The notes under the pieces: model-generated
The model's database searches: none
Seen by the model: the letters and a program-made list of their open reading frames with translations, nothing else
What the model was told of the DNA's origin: nothing
Shown here: piece by piece, positions 27,101 to 35,788 of the stretch
Numbering within the stretch: position 1 is the stretch's first letter
Layout of the letters: every line of letters starts with the position of its first letter
Position numbers and translations under genes: made by a program
Assembly (NCBI RefSeq): GCF_036014015.1
Contig: NZ_CP107905.1
Location: 4,402,001 to 4,466,000, forward strand
Direction: 5' to 3'
DNA from: Streptomyces sp. NBC_00457
Lineage (GTDB): Bacteria > Actinomycetota > Actinomycetes > Streptomycetales > Streptomycetaceae
DNA: 64,000 nt

Positions 27101-27484
27101 GTGCTCACCGACTGGGACGGGCCCTGGCCGGACCGCTCCGCCGAGGTGGTGCTGGATCTGACGGACCGGCTGCTGCTGTGCTGCGGCCCCTCACCGTGGG
27201 ACGTCCGGATCGCGGAGAACATGCTGGGCGGGTTGCGCGACTCCCGGCACACCGACCTCGCCGACGACGTGCTGGTGGTCGTCACCGACATGGACGGCCG
27301 ACGCCCCGCCCCTTCCTCCGACCTGGCTGAACGCCTGCGGATCAGCCCGTCTCAGGTGACCCACATCCCGTACGACACGAATCTGCGGTACTACGGCTTC
27401 CAGGGCCTGGGCAAGCTGCGCCCCGCCACCGCACACGCGTTCCTGAAGCTCGCGGAACTCGTCGTCCCGGCCGCAACGCACTGA
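24173..27484 (+). CDS. SAV_2336-like scaffold: N-terminal helical, vWA-like, pseudokinase and P-loop-like domains
   Basis: An 1103-residue protein. Residues 1-50 ([28 protein letters not shown]) form the helical SAV_2336 N-terminal module. About 165-440 resemble a vWA domain: [14 protein letters not shown] holds DDGLS where a MIDAS would be DxSxS. About 556-780 resemble a Ser/Thr kinase, but the VAIK lysine is replaced (WVVLRTP), HRD reads PAD and DFG reads DLS. About 860-1103 resemble a MinD/ParA-type P-loop protein whose deviant Walker A is degenerate ([14 protein letters not shown]), followed by [38 protein letters not shown] 24167 is an alternative start. It ends the conflict operon and is probably the MoxR client and switch. 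Confidence 0.8.
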   Translation: MAGGGRLGEALRVLRACGHDLDADQVLDVLWLARRLPAGEVAPLTRDLHSPRPAPPEASGTASDAETPSAPTPRPEGDDLPDLTAPSLYASARSAPTRIPPPERRPGPRPRSAMPVRVPESKALGNELELGRALRPLRRRHASRHRREIDEERTAAELAETGLPDVVQRPVQERWLHLALLVDDGLSMLLWHRLGAELRVLLERLGAFATTRVLGLDTRSAREPRLHARPFEQHSTPLPTTTVNDPTGRTLVLVVSDGMGAAWRHPALYELLRTWADRGPVALLHTLPPDMWEASGIRAERWQATTRHIGGANASWQIADPVLPGLARFEGVPVPVLEPTARALGDWARLLASPGTTMELPLLSRPSPYATVTAAGDLHSAQHFRDAATPEAYRLAAHLAAVSPLSVPVMRLVQTAVPWPARTSHLAEVFLGGLVRPHPAPVPGPLPAKHRVFDFSEDAKSVLLDAVPQAELLSTSRSIGRRLEQLAGNSPDFPAWLAHPDGSAELPLSHRPFTSVERRLLERFGVPVGRRPGGPTPPDPQPPADDDWSPLTDTDPHRLGPYELRGRRRGRRTVVYRGVDRQGQWVVLRTPRPDLPAANARLIEVEAEVLGRLQGRYAPALLGVRPDASPPWLAMTPVADADAPARQPPRLADLVERSVANGTAPFDVLAGLLVAWHLASALSVCHTNGIVPADLGADSVIVLRRSVVLADLSDCAVDGRYAGTGPVPTEADSVRALGELLQLISSKAGVHLPGLPEGMHLWQGDTWGQLRHLVLRCLDDDPAERPAAGEVADVLARYIDQKRAKQDAPLPPPPTERAPLKLILNSWTPDELPLRLPRFGAARRESEERAGRLRVPLRHGVRLTLLSVHARCGRPTTTVALGSLLAAVRGEPVLALDGAPTTGALHSFLGALEQGTLRELTRLPGHASYQDIRRRTVRRPSGLEVAAHPEGRSGPNPAHPQEYARVLEQTAPYYAFVLTDWDGPWPDRSAEVVLDLTDRLLLCCGPSPWDVRIAENMLGGLRDSRHTDLADDVLVVVTDMDGRRPAPSSDLAERLRISPSQVTHIPYDTNLRYYGFQGLGKLRPATAHAFLKLAELVVPAATH

Positions 27485-27517
27485 TCCCCGGGCCGCGCGC
27501 ACCGCGGCCCGGGGATC
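27483..27517. terminator. Convergent hairpin terminator
   Basis: Perfect 15-bp stem GATCCCCGGGCCGCG (27483-27497) with a five-base loop and complement to 27517, between the scaffold stop and the mdh stop. It can end transcription from both sides. Confidence 0.85.
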
Positions 27518-27533
27518 GGGAGAACACGTCGGC

Positions 27534-28604
<1,071 letters not shown>

Positions 28605-28681
28605 TCACCCGTCAGGCTATCGCGCATCCGGGATCCCGGACGTCCGGCCCCCTGTGGCCCACCCCACAGCCCTCAAAAGAA

Positions 28682-28724
28682 GGCGGCCGCCATGCCCGGG
28701 AGAGGGGGGACAACAGCGGCCGCC
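28682..28724. terminator. Possible hairpin downstream of the DUF2690 gene
   Basis: GGCGGCCGC (28682-28690) and GCGGCCGCC (28716-28724) form a 9-bp stem around a 25-base loop, about 220 bp past the leftward DUF2690 stop. Weak evidence; it might instead belong to the mdh upstream region. The rest of the 418-bp gap between mdh and DUF2690 holds the mdh palindrome and one dispersed element. Confidence 0.3.
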
Positions 28725-28830
28725 AGGTGGGGGTACCGACACAGCCGGACTCCCGTGGGGGTAGTTTCCGCCTGCCCTAGATGCGGGCGGCCATTCCTGC
28801 CGCACGGGAATTCTTTTGGCCCGCGACGTA

Positions 28831-28899
28831 GCTGCGGGCAGTCGTGCCGCTGGGGCGGCACGGGTGGGCGCAGCGGCACCCCGCCGGCGCGGGCGAGCG
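28831..28899 (+). repeat. Dispersed hairpin element family 1, copy B
   Basis: 69 bp beginning GCTGCGGGCAGTCGTGCCGC and ending GGGCGAGCG. It differs from copy A at one base by eye. Dyads GTGCCGC/GCGGCAC give a stable hairpin. It lies 42 bp past the DUF2690 stop. Confidence 0.8.
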
Positions 28900-28941
28900 A
28901 AACCCCCGCCCACCCGCCCGCACCAGCACACGGCACCCCAA

Positions 28942-30138
28942 CTACTCCGTACACCCCTGCTCGCCGGAGGCCAGCGTCACGCACGCCTCCGCCTCGCCCG
29001 CATCCTTCACGCCCACCATCGGCGTGTACGCGATCGTGTCCCCGGCGGCGGTGATGGACCCCGTCTGCTCGGCCTTCCCCACCGTCACCTGCACCTCATC
29101 GCCCTGCGCGGCCGCGGTGATACGTCCCCACGCCGCGCCACAGGTCTCGCTGTACCGCACCTCGACGACGGTCGTACCGACAGTCGCCGTCTTCGCGGTG
29201 GTCACCAGATCCCCACTGCACCCCATGGCCTCCGCGTCCTGGCCCGTGCAGTCGGCACCACTGCACTTCACCCCGGCGGGCAGCGCGGGATCGGAGCTGG
29301 CGGACGGCGAGGGCGACTTGGCGGTGTCCTTGGGCTTGTCGTCGCCGCGCTCCATGAAGAAGAACGCGCCGGCGGCCACGACGAGCACCCCGACGACCGC
29401 CGCGAGGAACATCGTCACCTTGCGCTTCCCCGACGACCCGCCGGACGGCGAACCGTCCCCCGGACGAGTCCCCTGCGGCGGCTCACCGAACGCCCCCGGC
29501 ACAGCGGCACCCGGCACGGCAGCACCCGAACCCGCAGGCACACCCGCACCAGCACCCCCCGCTCGCGCGCCCCCAACCGGCGAAGGCCCCGCATACCCGG
29601 CCATCCCCCACGAGTTGCCCCCACCGGCGCGACCGGACGTACCGGATATACCGGGCTCCGCGTCCCGCACTTCCGACCCCGTCGGCTGCGGCGGCACCGT
29701 CGGTGCCACCCCCGCCGGTCCCGCGATCCCCGGCATCGCCGTCGCGCTGCCGCTCTTACGGGCCGTCTTGCCGCTCTTCGCGTTGGCGGGCGGCGCCCCG
29801 AACTCGCCGAGCGCGGCACGCGCCTGGGAGATCCGGATCGCCTCCATGGTCATGTCGTGACGCATCTCCGAACGGCTCCACGCACGCTCGGCCAGCTCCC
29901 ACATGGTCGTCAGATGGATGGGATTGGTCCCGGTCACCTCGGCCAGCGCCACGATCGCACCCTTGGGCGCGAGCAGCCGGCCGTTGAGATAACGCTCCCA
30001 GGACGTCTTGCTGTAGCCCGTGCGGTCGGCCACCGCGGCGACGCTCAGGCCACTGCGGTCCACCAGCCTCCGCAACTGGCTCGCGAACTCCCTGACCTGC
30101 GGATCGAGTTCATCCGGCAAGTCCCTCCAACGAGGCAT
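28942..30138 (-). CDS. XRE-family regulator with transmembrane helix and extracytoplasmic DUF2690 domain
   Basis: A 398-residue one-component membrane regulator. Residues about 1-75 form an XRE helix-turn-helix (VREFASQLRRLVDRSGLSVAAVADRTGYSKTSWERYLNGR). A Pro/Gly/Ala-rich linker leads to a single helix (MFLAAVVGVLVVAAGAFFF), a short acidic linker, and a DUF2690 domain with cysteines in KCSGADCTGQD, MGCSGD and YSETCGAAWGRI. DNA-binding inside and a cysteine-stabilised domain outside suggest transmission of an external signal to DNA, though the ligand is unknown. It is paired with a shorter protein with the same HTH (30344-30793) encoded immediately upstream in the same direction. Confidence 0.85.
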   Translation of the reverse strand: MPRWRDLPDELDPQVREFASQLRRLVDRSGLSVAAVADRTGYSKTSWERYLNGRLLAPKGAIVALAEVTGTNPIHLTTMWELAERAWSRSEMRHDMTMEAIRISQARAALGEFGAPPANAKSGKTARKSGSATAMPGIAGPAGVAPTVPPQPTGSEVRDAEPGISGTSGRAGGGNSWGMAGYAGPSPVGGARAGGAGAGVPAGSGAAVPGAAVPGAFGEPPQGTRPGDGSPSGGSSGKRKVTMFLAAVVGVLVVAAGAFFFMERGDDKPKDTAKSPSPSASSDPALPAGVKCSGADCTGQDAEAMGCSGDLVTTAKTATVGTTVVEVRYSETCGAAWGRITAAAQGDEVQVTVGKAEQTGSITAAGDTIAYTPMVGVKDAGEAEACVTLASGEQGCTE

Positions 30139-30343
30139 TGCTACCCCCCTCTTCCCCCCGGTTCGTGCTGTTCCGTGCCCCCGCGCCTGGTGCCCTCTGC
30201 CGAGTCCCCGTTCTGGCTACCCACAGGGATGCGCCCAGTAAGGATCTCAGTTCCCGGGGTGGGGGGCGCACGGGTGCGTCGAGGCCGAGGGCATGCACGG
30301 TCGCACGCCCACCGGACCGTGGTCCAGTCTCCCACCGGTGAAG

Positions 30344-30793
30344 CTATCCGAAGACGACGACGCCGATCACCGTCAGCACCAGCAGAACCAGTACCAGAAC
30401 GGCGGCCACCACGAGCAGCCGACGGGACGGATCCGCGGCCGGCACCTCGTCCGGCGTGTCCCACCACGGACGCGTGGGGTCGTCCTCGTACTCCTCGTCC
30501 CCGTCGCCCTTCTGCGTTCCCGTCGGTCGCGGCCAGGCCTCCACCGCCATCTCCCAGCGCACACCCAGGCGCTCCGCGTCCACGCCCGCGACGCGGCACA
30601 GGGCGACCACGGCCTGCCGGGGCGGCGGCTGCGTGGCGTTGAGGTAGCGGTGCCAGGAGGACTTGCTGTACGCGGTACGCGCACCGAGCGCGACCAGGCT
30701 GAGGCCGGTCCGGTCCTTCACCTGCCGCAACTGCTCCACGAAGTGCCGTACCTCCGGCGGCAGATCCTCAGGCAACGGCTGCCACCCGCCCAT
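30344..30793 (-). CDS. XRE-family regulator with C-terminal membrane anchor
   Basis: A 149-residue protein with an HTH similar to its neighbour: VRHFVEQLRQVKDRTGLSLVALGARTAYSKSSWHRYLNAT. An acidic linker (DGDEEYEDDPTRPWWDTPDEV) leads to one C-terminal helix, LLVVAAVLVLVLLVLTVIGVVVF, that ends the protein, giving a tail-anchored DNA-binding protein without an external domain. The ribosome site AGGAGG lies five bases before ATG 30793 beside a dispersed repeat. Together with the DUF2690 protein it looks like a duplicated pair in which one copy has lost, or never had, the sensor domain. Confidence 0.8.
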   Translation of the reverse strand: MGGWQPLPEDLPPEVRHFVEQLRQVKDRTGLSLVALGARTAYSKSSWHRYLNATQPPPRQAVVALCRVAGVDAERLGVRWEMAVEAWPRPTGTQKGDGDEEYEDDPTRPWWDTPDEVPAADPSRRLLVVAAVLVLVLLVLTVIGVVVFG

Positions 30794-30808
30794 CGCTCAC
30801 CTCCTGCA

Positions 30809-30852
30809 GCGCCCCGTAAGGGGCGCGGGGAACTGCGCGACCAGCCCCCACA
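30809..30852 (+). repeat. Dispersed hairpin element family 2, copy 2
   Basis: GCGCCCC, loop GTAA, GGGGCGC then GGGGAACTGCGCGACCAGCC, nearly the same as 13836-13876. It lies between the DUF3017 stop and the XRE start, both leftward. Confidence 0.75.
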
Positions 30853-30873
30853 CACCCGCAGCGAACCGACAAC

Positions 30874-31422
30874 CTACGTATCCACAGTGAAATGCAGCGT
30901 GTCCTTCAAGAACGGAATCTCCAGCCAAGGATTCGGCTGCACCATCAACGCCAGCAGCACAATCACCAGCCCCAACACCCCATACGTGGCGATATCCGTG
31001 AACCGCGACCGAACCGCCAGCATCCCCACCCCCGGCAGCACGAACCGCAGCACGGCCCCACTGAGCAGGGCAACGCCGATCAGCATCGTGCCGATACGGA
31101 ACGCATCGAGCGCCGTCACCAGCAACCCCACCCCCACCAGCGACAGCACCGCCAGCATCGGCCACTGCCGGGCCGGCGCCGGCGCGTCCCCGGGTGCGGC
31201 GCGACCCCCGCCCTCCGGACGTGCCGTATCCCGCGTGAACAGCGGAAAGCGGCGAGTGACCCGCCGCGGCCTGCCCTCGGCATCGGGCGCGCTGACCGCG
31301 TCCCGCACCTCGAGATCGTCGGCCGTCTCGCCGGCGCCGGCGGGCGTCGCCTTCACCACCTCGCTGCCGTCAGCCGACACCTCGCTGCCGTCGGCCGACA
31401 CGCCGCTGCCGTCAGCCGACAC
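30874..31422 (-). CDS. DUF3017 integral membrane protein
   Basis: A 182-residue protein. The first about 25 residues consist of three 7-residue repeats (VSADGSE type), encoded by 21-bp DNA repeats overlapping the folD 3' end. A charged cytoplasmic region follows, then three hydrophobic helices in the C-terminal half ([44 protein letters not shown] and [15 protein letters not shown]), ending [19 protein letters not shown]. Actinobacterial DUF3017 proteins commonly follow folD, as here with an 11-base overlap. GTG 31422 was chosen as start. Function unknown. Confidence 0.8.
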   Translation of the reverse strand: MSADGSGVSADGSEVSADGSEVVKATPAGAGETADDLEVRDAVSAPDAEGRPRRVTRRFPLFTRDTARPEGGGRAAPGDAPAPARQWPMLAVLSLVGVGLLVTALDAFRIGTMLIGVALLSGAVLRFVLPGVGMLAVRSRFTDIATYGVLGLVIVLLALMVQPNPWLEIPFLKDTLHFTVDT

Positions 31423-32266
31423 TGCGCTCCGCCGCCTCGACCACGTTGACCAGCAGCTGCGCCCGGGTCATCGGGCCGACACCGCCGGGGTTGGGGGAGA
31501 TCCAGCCGGCGACCTTCGCGACGTCCGGGTGGACATCGCCGACGATCTTGCCCTCGGCGCTGCGCGAGACACCGACGTCGAGAACGGCGGCGCCCGGCTT
31601 GACGTCCTCGGGGCGGATCAGATGCGCGGAGCCGGCGGCGGCGATGATGATGTCGGCGTTCCGCAGATGTGCCGACAGGTCCCGCGTGCCCGTGTGGCAC
31701 TGGGTCACGGTCGCGTTCTCGCTGCGCCGGGTCAGCAGCAGCGGCATCGGGCGGCCGATGGTGACACCGCGGCCGACGACCACGACCTCGGCGCCCTTGA
31801 TCTCCACGCCGTAGCGGCGCAGCAGGGTGAGCACGCCGTTCGGGGTGCAGGGCAGCGGCGCGGGCTCGTTGAGCACCAGCCGGCCGAGGTTCATCGGGTG
31901 GAGCCCGTCCGCGTCCTTGTCCGGGTCCATCAGTTCCAGGATGCGGTTCTCGTCGATGCCCCTGGGCAGGGGCAGCTGGACGATGTAACCGGTGCAGGCG
32001 GGGTCCTCGTTCAGCTCCCGCACCACCGCCTCGATCTCCTCCTGCGTCGCCGTCGCGGGCAGCTGGCGCTGGATGGAAGCGATGCCTACCTGGGCACAGT
32101 CGCGGTGCTTGCCCGCGACGTACTTCTGGCTGCCGGGGTCCTCCCCGACCAGGACAGTGCCGAGGCCGGGCGTGATGCCCTTCTCCTTCAGCGCCGCCAC
32201 GCGGGCGGTCAGGTCGGACTTGATCGCGGCTGCGGTGGCCTTGCCATCGAGAATCTGGGCGGTCAT
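31412..32266 (-). CDS. folD: Bifunctional methylenetetrahydrofolate dehydrogenase/cyclohydrolase
   Basis: The 284-residue FolD converts 5,10-methylene-THF to 10-formyl-THF, feeding purN and purH (also in this window) and taking C1 units from glyA. Motifs: [20 protein letters not shown] at the start, [17 protein letters not shown] with the catalytic lysine, [46 protein letters not shown], and the NADP-binding [18 protein letters not shown]-terminal [13 protein letters not shown] is conserved. ATG 32266 gives the standard length; the frame is open further upstream without a ribosome site. The downstream DUF3017 gene overlaps its end. Confidence 0.95.
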   Translation of the reverse strand: MTAQILDGKATAAAIKSDLTARVAALKEKGITPGLGTVLVGEDPGSQKYVAGKHRDCAQVGIASIQRQLPATATQEEIEAVVRELNEDPACTGYIVQLPLPRGIDENRILELMDPDKDADGLHPMNLGRLVLNEPAPLPCTPNGVLTLLRRYGVEIKGAEVVVVGRGVTIGRPMPLLLTRRSENATVTQCHTGTRDLSAHLRNADIIIAAAGSAHLIRPEDVKPGAAVLDVGVSRSAEGKIVGDVHPDVAKVAGWISPNPGGVGPMTRAQLLVNVVEAAERSVG

Positions 32267-32508
32267 GGCTCCATCCTCCCGGATGACCGGGCCCTGGTTC
32301 CAATCCGGGTCCCGTCCGCCGCCGCTCCGGCCGCTCGTGGATGTTGCACTTGCACAACACACAGCGAACACGGCTGGACAAATAAGTCATCCATAAAGAA
32401 CGATGAGCGGCGCCATATCGCGGTCCGTGTTGGGGGGCAAGCCGCTCAGATCTGATGTTCCTCCGCGCCTCCGCACCGTCCCCACCCTGCGCAACGGAGG
32501 AACCCCAG

Positions 32509-33246
32509 ATGAGTTTCGGCTCGCCCAACAACCCCTACGGTCAGCCACAGAATCCGCAGAACCCGCAACAGCCGCAGCAGCAGCCCGGGTACGGCTATCC
32601 CCAGCAGGGTCAGCCCGGCTACGGCTATCCCCAGGCACCGCAGGCGCCGCAGGGCTACCCGCAGGCACCGCACGGCGGGGTCCCTCCGCAGGGCGGTTAC
32701 GGCTACCCCCAGTACCCGGGCGGCGCCGGGATGCCGGGTGCTCCCGGCGGGCCGGGTTATCCGCAGGTCGCGTCGATGGGCCGCCGGTTCGGTGCGCGAC
32801 TGCTCGACGCCCTGATCATCGGTGTGCTCTACGGCATCCTCACGTTCGCGGGTATCGCCGGTTCCGTCGGCGCCGCCCAGGACTGCGACCCGAACGCGGT
32901 CGACTACAACAGCTGCATCAACGACGCCTCCTCGGACATCGTGGCGTCGCTGGGCGCGGTGTTCGGCGTGCTGGCCATCGCGAGCCTGCTCTACGAGTGG
33001 CTGATGGTCGGCCTGATGGGCGCCACCCTGGGCAAGCTCGCCGTCGGCATCCGGGTGCTGAAGGCCGACACCGGCCAGAAGCCCGGCCTTGGCTCCTCCT
33101 TCATCCGCTGGATCATCCCGCTCGTCGGCAGCTTCGCCTGCGGTATCGGCCAGCTCGTGGTCTACCTGTCCCCGTTCTGGGACAAGTCGGGCCGCCAGCA
33201 GGGCTGGCACGACAAGGCGGCCGGCACGATGGTCGTCCAGAACTGA
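32509..33246 (+). CDS. RDD family membrane protein with Gly/Pro/Tyr/Gln-rich N terminus
   Basis: A 245-residue protein. Residues 1-85 are low-complexity repeats such as QQPGYGYPQQGQPGYGYPQAPQ. From residue 87 the RDD domain begins with MGRRFGARLLDALIIGVLYGI, the Arg and two Asp positions that name the family, followed by further helices including SLLYEWLMVGLMGATLGKLAVGIRVL. RDD proteins are membrane proteins, some implicated in ion exchange, most uncharacterised. GGAGG at 32496-32500 precedes ATG 32509 by eight bases. The gene is divergent from folD, with TTGCAC occurring twice in tandem in the shared upstream region (32344-32355). A strong terminator follows. Confidence 0.85.
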   Translation: MSFGSPNNPYGQPQNPQNPQQPQQQPGYGYPQQGQPGYGYPQAPQAPQGYPQAPHGGVPPQGGYGYPQYPGGAGMPGAPGGPGYPQVASMGRRFGARLLDALIIGVLYGILTFAGIAGSVGAAQDCDPNAVDYNSCINDASSDIVASLGAVFGVLAIASLLYEWLMVGLMGATLGKLAVGIRVLKADTGQKPGLGSSFIRWIIPLVGSFACGIGQLVVYLSPFWDKSGRQQGWHDKAAGTMVVQN

Positions 33247-33294
33247 CGCCTTGAACTGACACCTTCAGAACTGACGCTTTCGCGCCAATCATGT

Positions 33295-33339
33295 GGCAGG
33301 GCCGTGTCTCACCCTTGCAGGGGAAGGCACGGCCCTGCC
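33295..33339 (+). terminator. Hairpin terminator after the RDD gene
   Basis: GGCAGGGCCGTG (33295-33306) pairs with CACGGCCCTGCC (33328-33339), a perfect 12-bp stem with a 21-base loop, 49 bp after the RDD stop. Confidence 0.75.
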
Positions 33340-33388
33340 GCGTCGCCCTACTCTGAACCCGTAGCCGCCAGGCACGGGGAGACGCACC

Positions 33389-34135
33389 TTGTACAGCATC
33401 ATCGTGGTATCGCCGCCGAGCGCGGCGGACCAGATCGACCGCCCTCAGCTCCGACTCGCCCCGGGTGAACGGCTCACCTTCGGGCGCGGCGCCGACAACG
33501 ACCTGGAGATCGCCCACGACGGCGTCTCGCGCAGAGCGGGCGCCATCGCCGCGCAGGGCGCCTTCTGGGTGCTGAGCAACCTCAGCTCGAGTCAGACGTA
33601 CGTCGTGGAGAACCCGGAGGGCGCCGGCGAGCACATCAAGGTGGGGCCCGGGCGACTGGACGCGCCCGTCCCCTTCGAGTTCTCGCGGATCGTGCTGCCC
33701 GCGGCGGGCGATCTGCTGCCGGTCGAGGTGTGGGCACCGCGCCACGACTACCTCAGCACCGCGGGGGGCCTGGACGGCGCGACCACCGCCCCGGCGTTCT
33801 CCGTCGACCGCACCAAGCGCTACTTCGCGGTCCTCGCGGCCCTGTGCGAACCCCGCCTGCGCGGTGAACCGCACGCCCCGCTGCCCACCATGGACCAGGT
33901 CGTCGAACGACTGCGCCCCAACTGGCCCGCCGCCTCCCGCACTTCGGTGCAGTGGAACATCGACTACCTGGCCGTGAAGCTGCGCCTCAAGCCCGGCCCG
34001 GACACGGCGGACACGGGTCCGCGCCTGAACGGCAAGAAGGAGTCCCTGGTCTCCCTCGCCCTCCGCTTCGACCTCGTCCGCGAGGACGACCTCGTGGTCC
34101 TGTCCGACCCCTCCCCCGGCCGGGTGGCTCCGTGA
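33389..34135 (+). CDS. FHA-domain protein paired with a Ser/Thr kinase
   Basis: A 248-residue protein. Residues about 20-110 resemble an FHA phosphothreonine-binding domain (LTFGRGADNDLEIAHDGVSRRAGAI, then SQTYVV), although the usual His after the conserved Ser is not present. Residues about 130-240 (VDRTKRYFAVLAALCEPRLRG, LPTMDQVVERLRPNWPAASRTSVQWNIDYLAVKL) look like a helical winged-helix region. The start is TTG 33389, with GGGGAG about eight bases upstream. The stop overlaps the GTG start of the kinase (GTGA at 34132), so the two are made together; the kinase probably phosphorylates or recruits this protein. Confidence 0.75.
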   Translation: MYSIIVVSPPSAADQIDRPQLRLAPGERLTFGRGADNDLEIAHDGVSRRAGAIAAQGAFWVLSNLSSSQTYVVENPEGAGEHIKVGPGRLDAPVPFEFSRIVLPAAGDLLPVEVWAPRHDYLSTAGGLDGATTAPAFSVDRTKRYFAVLAALCEPRLRGEPHAPLPTMDQVVERLRPNWPAASRTSVQWNIDYLAVKLRLKPGPDTADTGPRLNGKKESLVSLALRFDLVREDDLVVLSDPSPGRVAP

Positions 34136-35691
34136 CCGAGCCGTACGCCGTGCCGGTCCCGAAGGGCTACCGGGCGGGCCCGTGGGAGGTGCGGGCGCCG
34201 ATCGCGACGGGGGCGTTCGGGAGTGTCTACGAGGCGCGGCGGGCCGGCCCCGACACCGGTGCCGGTCTGCCCCGCACGGCCGCCCTGAAGTTCCTGCCCA
34301 CCGGCACCGGCACCCCGCGCCAACTCGCCCATCTGCGCGAACTGATCGAGCGCGAGGTCGAGTTGCACCGCAGGCTGAAGCAGCCGCGGCTGATCCGGAT
34401 GTACGACACCTTCACCGTCGACGATCCGGCCGTGCCCGCGCTCGACGGCGCCACCGTCCTCGTACTGGAGAAGGCGGAGGGTTCGCTGTCGGCCCTGCTC
34501 GCCGCGGACGCCCGCCCGGCCGCCGCGCCCGCCCTGCTCGCGCAGATCTGCGAGGGCCTGGCGCAGCTGCACCACGCCGGCTGGGTGCACGGAGATCTGA
34601 AGCCGGCCAACGTCCTGCTGATGCGGGACGGTTCGGCCCGCCTCGCCGACTTCAACATGGCGGCCGAGCTGGAGGGCACGCACGCGTACACGCCCGCCTT
34701 CTCCACCCCCGACTACACCCCACCCGAGCTGCTCTGGTCGGAGATCGGCGAACGGGGCCGCCGTATCCGCCCGTCGGCCGACGTCTGGGCCTTCGGTGTG
34801 CTGGCACATCTGGTCCTGACCGGCTCCTTCCCGCTGCCCGGCGGCACCCCGACGGCCCGCCGCGACGCGGCCGCCGCCTACGCCCGCGGCACCGACGAGC
34901 TGCGTCTGTCGCCCGAACTCCCGGACGCCTGGCGGGAGATCGTGCGGGACTGCCTGACCCGGACACACGCCGACCGGATCGGCACGGACGCGTTGCTGCG
35001 CCGCGTCGAGACCGCCGCGGGCACCACCCGCTCCCCCCGCCTGCCCCGCGCCCTCCGCCCCGGCCGCCGCTCCCGCCGTACGACCGCCCTGGCCGCCGCG
35101 ATCGCCACCGCCGGCGTGGCGGCGCTCGGCTACGGCATCAGCAGCTGGGCGGACGGGAGCGAGCCCTCGGACGACGAGCCCCAGAAGGTCACGGCCGCCA
35201 CCTACGGCGCCGCGGAACTCCGTACGGACAAAGGCGTCCCCGTCGAATACCGCCGCCTGATCGTCGACTCCGCCCACGACTGCGTGCAGCCGGAGGTCAC
35301 TCCGGCGCTGATCGCCGCGCTGCTGAAGGCGGAGAGCAACTTCGACCCGAACCTCTCCGATCCGGGGGCGGGCGAGTACGGCATCGCCCGCTGGACGCCC
35401 AGCATCCTGCGCTGGTGGATCAACGCGGACGGCGTCCCACCGAAGGAAACCCCCAGACCTCCCCTCACCCCCGCCGAGTCGATCCCGGCCGTGAGCCGCT
35501 ACCTCTGCTTCATGGACCCCCGCCTCAAGCCGTCCGGCCTGTCCGGCGACCGCCAGGTCCTGCTGGCCGCCGCCTACCGGACGTCGACCAAGGTGGTGAA
35601 CAACGCGGGCGGTGTTCCCCCGAAGTACCGCGACTACGCCGCCCGCGTCGCCCACTACCTCAAGGAGTACACGCCGCCGGGCAAGAAGTGA
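34132..35691 (+). CDS. Membrane Ser/Thr protein kinase with extracytoplasmic transglycosylase-like (SLT) domain
   Basis: A 519-residue protein. The kinase domain (about 20-300) has the glycine loop IATGAFGSVYEA, lysine in AALKFLPTG, catalytic HGDLKPANVLL in place of HRDLKPEN, and LADFNMA in place of DFG. One membrane helix (ALAAAIATAGVAALGYGISSWA, about 323-345) follows. The outer part (about 370-519) resembles soluble lytic transglycosylases: LIAALLKAESNFDP with the catalytic-type Glu in KAESNF, GEYGIARWTP for the GLMQ region, and YRDYAARVAHYLKEYT. A cell-wall-binding or cleaving sensor linked to a kinase is therefore likely. GTG 34132 overlaps the FHA gene stop. Confidence 0.8.
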   Translation: MTEPYAVPVPKGYRAGPWEVRAPIATGAFGSVYEARRAGPDTGAGLPRTAALKFLPTGTGTPRQLAHLRELIEREVELHRRLKQPRLIRMYDTFTVDDPAVPALDGATVLVLEKAEGSLSALLAADARPAAAPALLAQICEGLAQLHHAGWVHGDLKPANVLLMRDGSARLADFNMAAELEGTHAYTPAFSTPDYTPPELLWSEIGERGRRIRPSADVWAFGVLAHLVLTGSFPLPGGTPTARRDAAAAYARGTDELRLSPELPDAWREIVRDCLTRTHADRIGTDALLRRVETAAGTTRSPRLPRALRPGRRSRRTTALAAAIATAGVAALGYGISSWADGSEPSDDEPQKVTAATYGAAELRTDKGVPVEYRRLIVDSAHDCVQPEVTPALIAALLKAESNFDPNLSDPGAGEYGIARWTPSILRWWINADGVPPKETPRPPLTPAESIPAVSRYLCFMDPRLKPSGLSGDRQVLLAAAYRTSTKVVNNAGGVPPKYRDYAARVAHYLKEYTPPGKK

Positions 35692-35788
35692 CCCTGAGAG
35701 TTCCGAGGTACCTCTCCCCTGCCCTTCCACGCGAGGGTGAGGACGTCCGCCTACGGGGGTGGGTGAACGTCTCAAGGAAGGACACACC

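Noticed and set aside
33238..33286. Three GAACTGAC direct repeats at the RDD stop
   Set aside because: Short, at the end of a gene, and next to an ordinary terminator; probably slippage without function.
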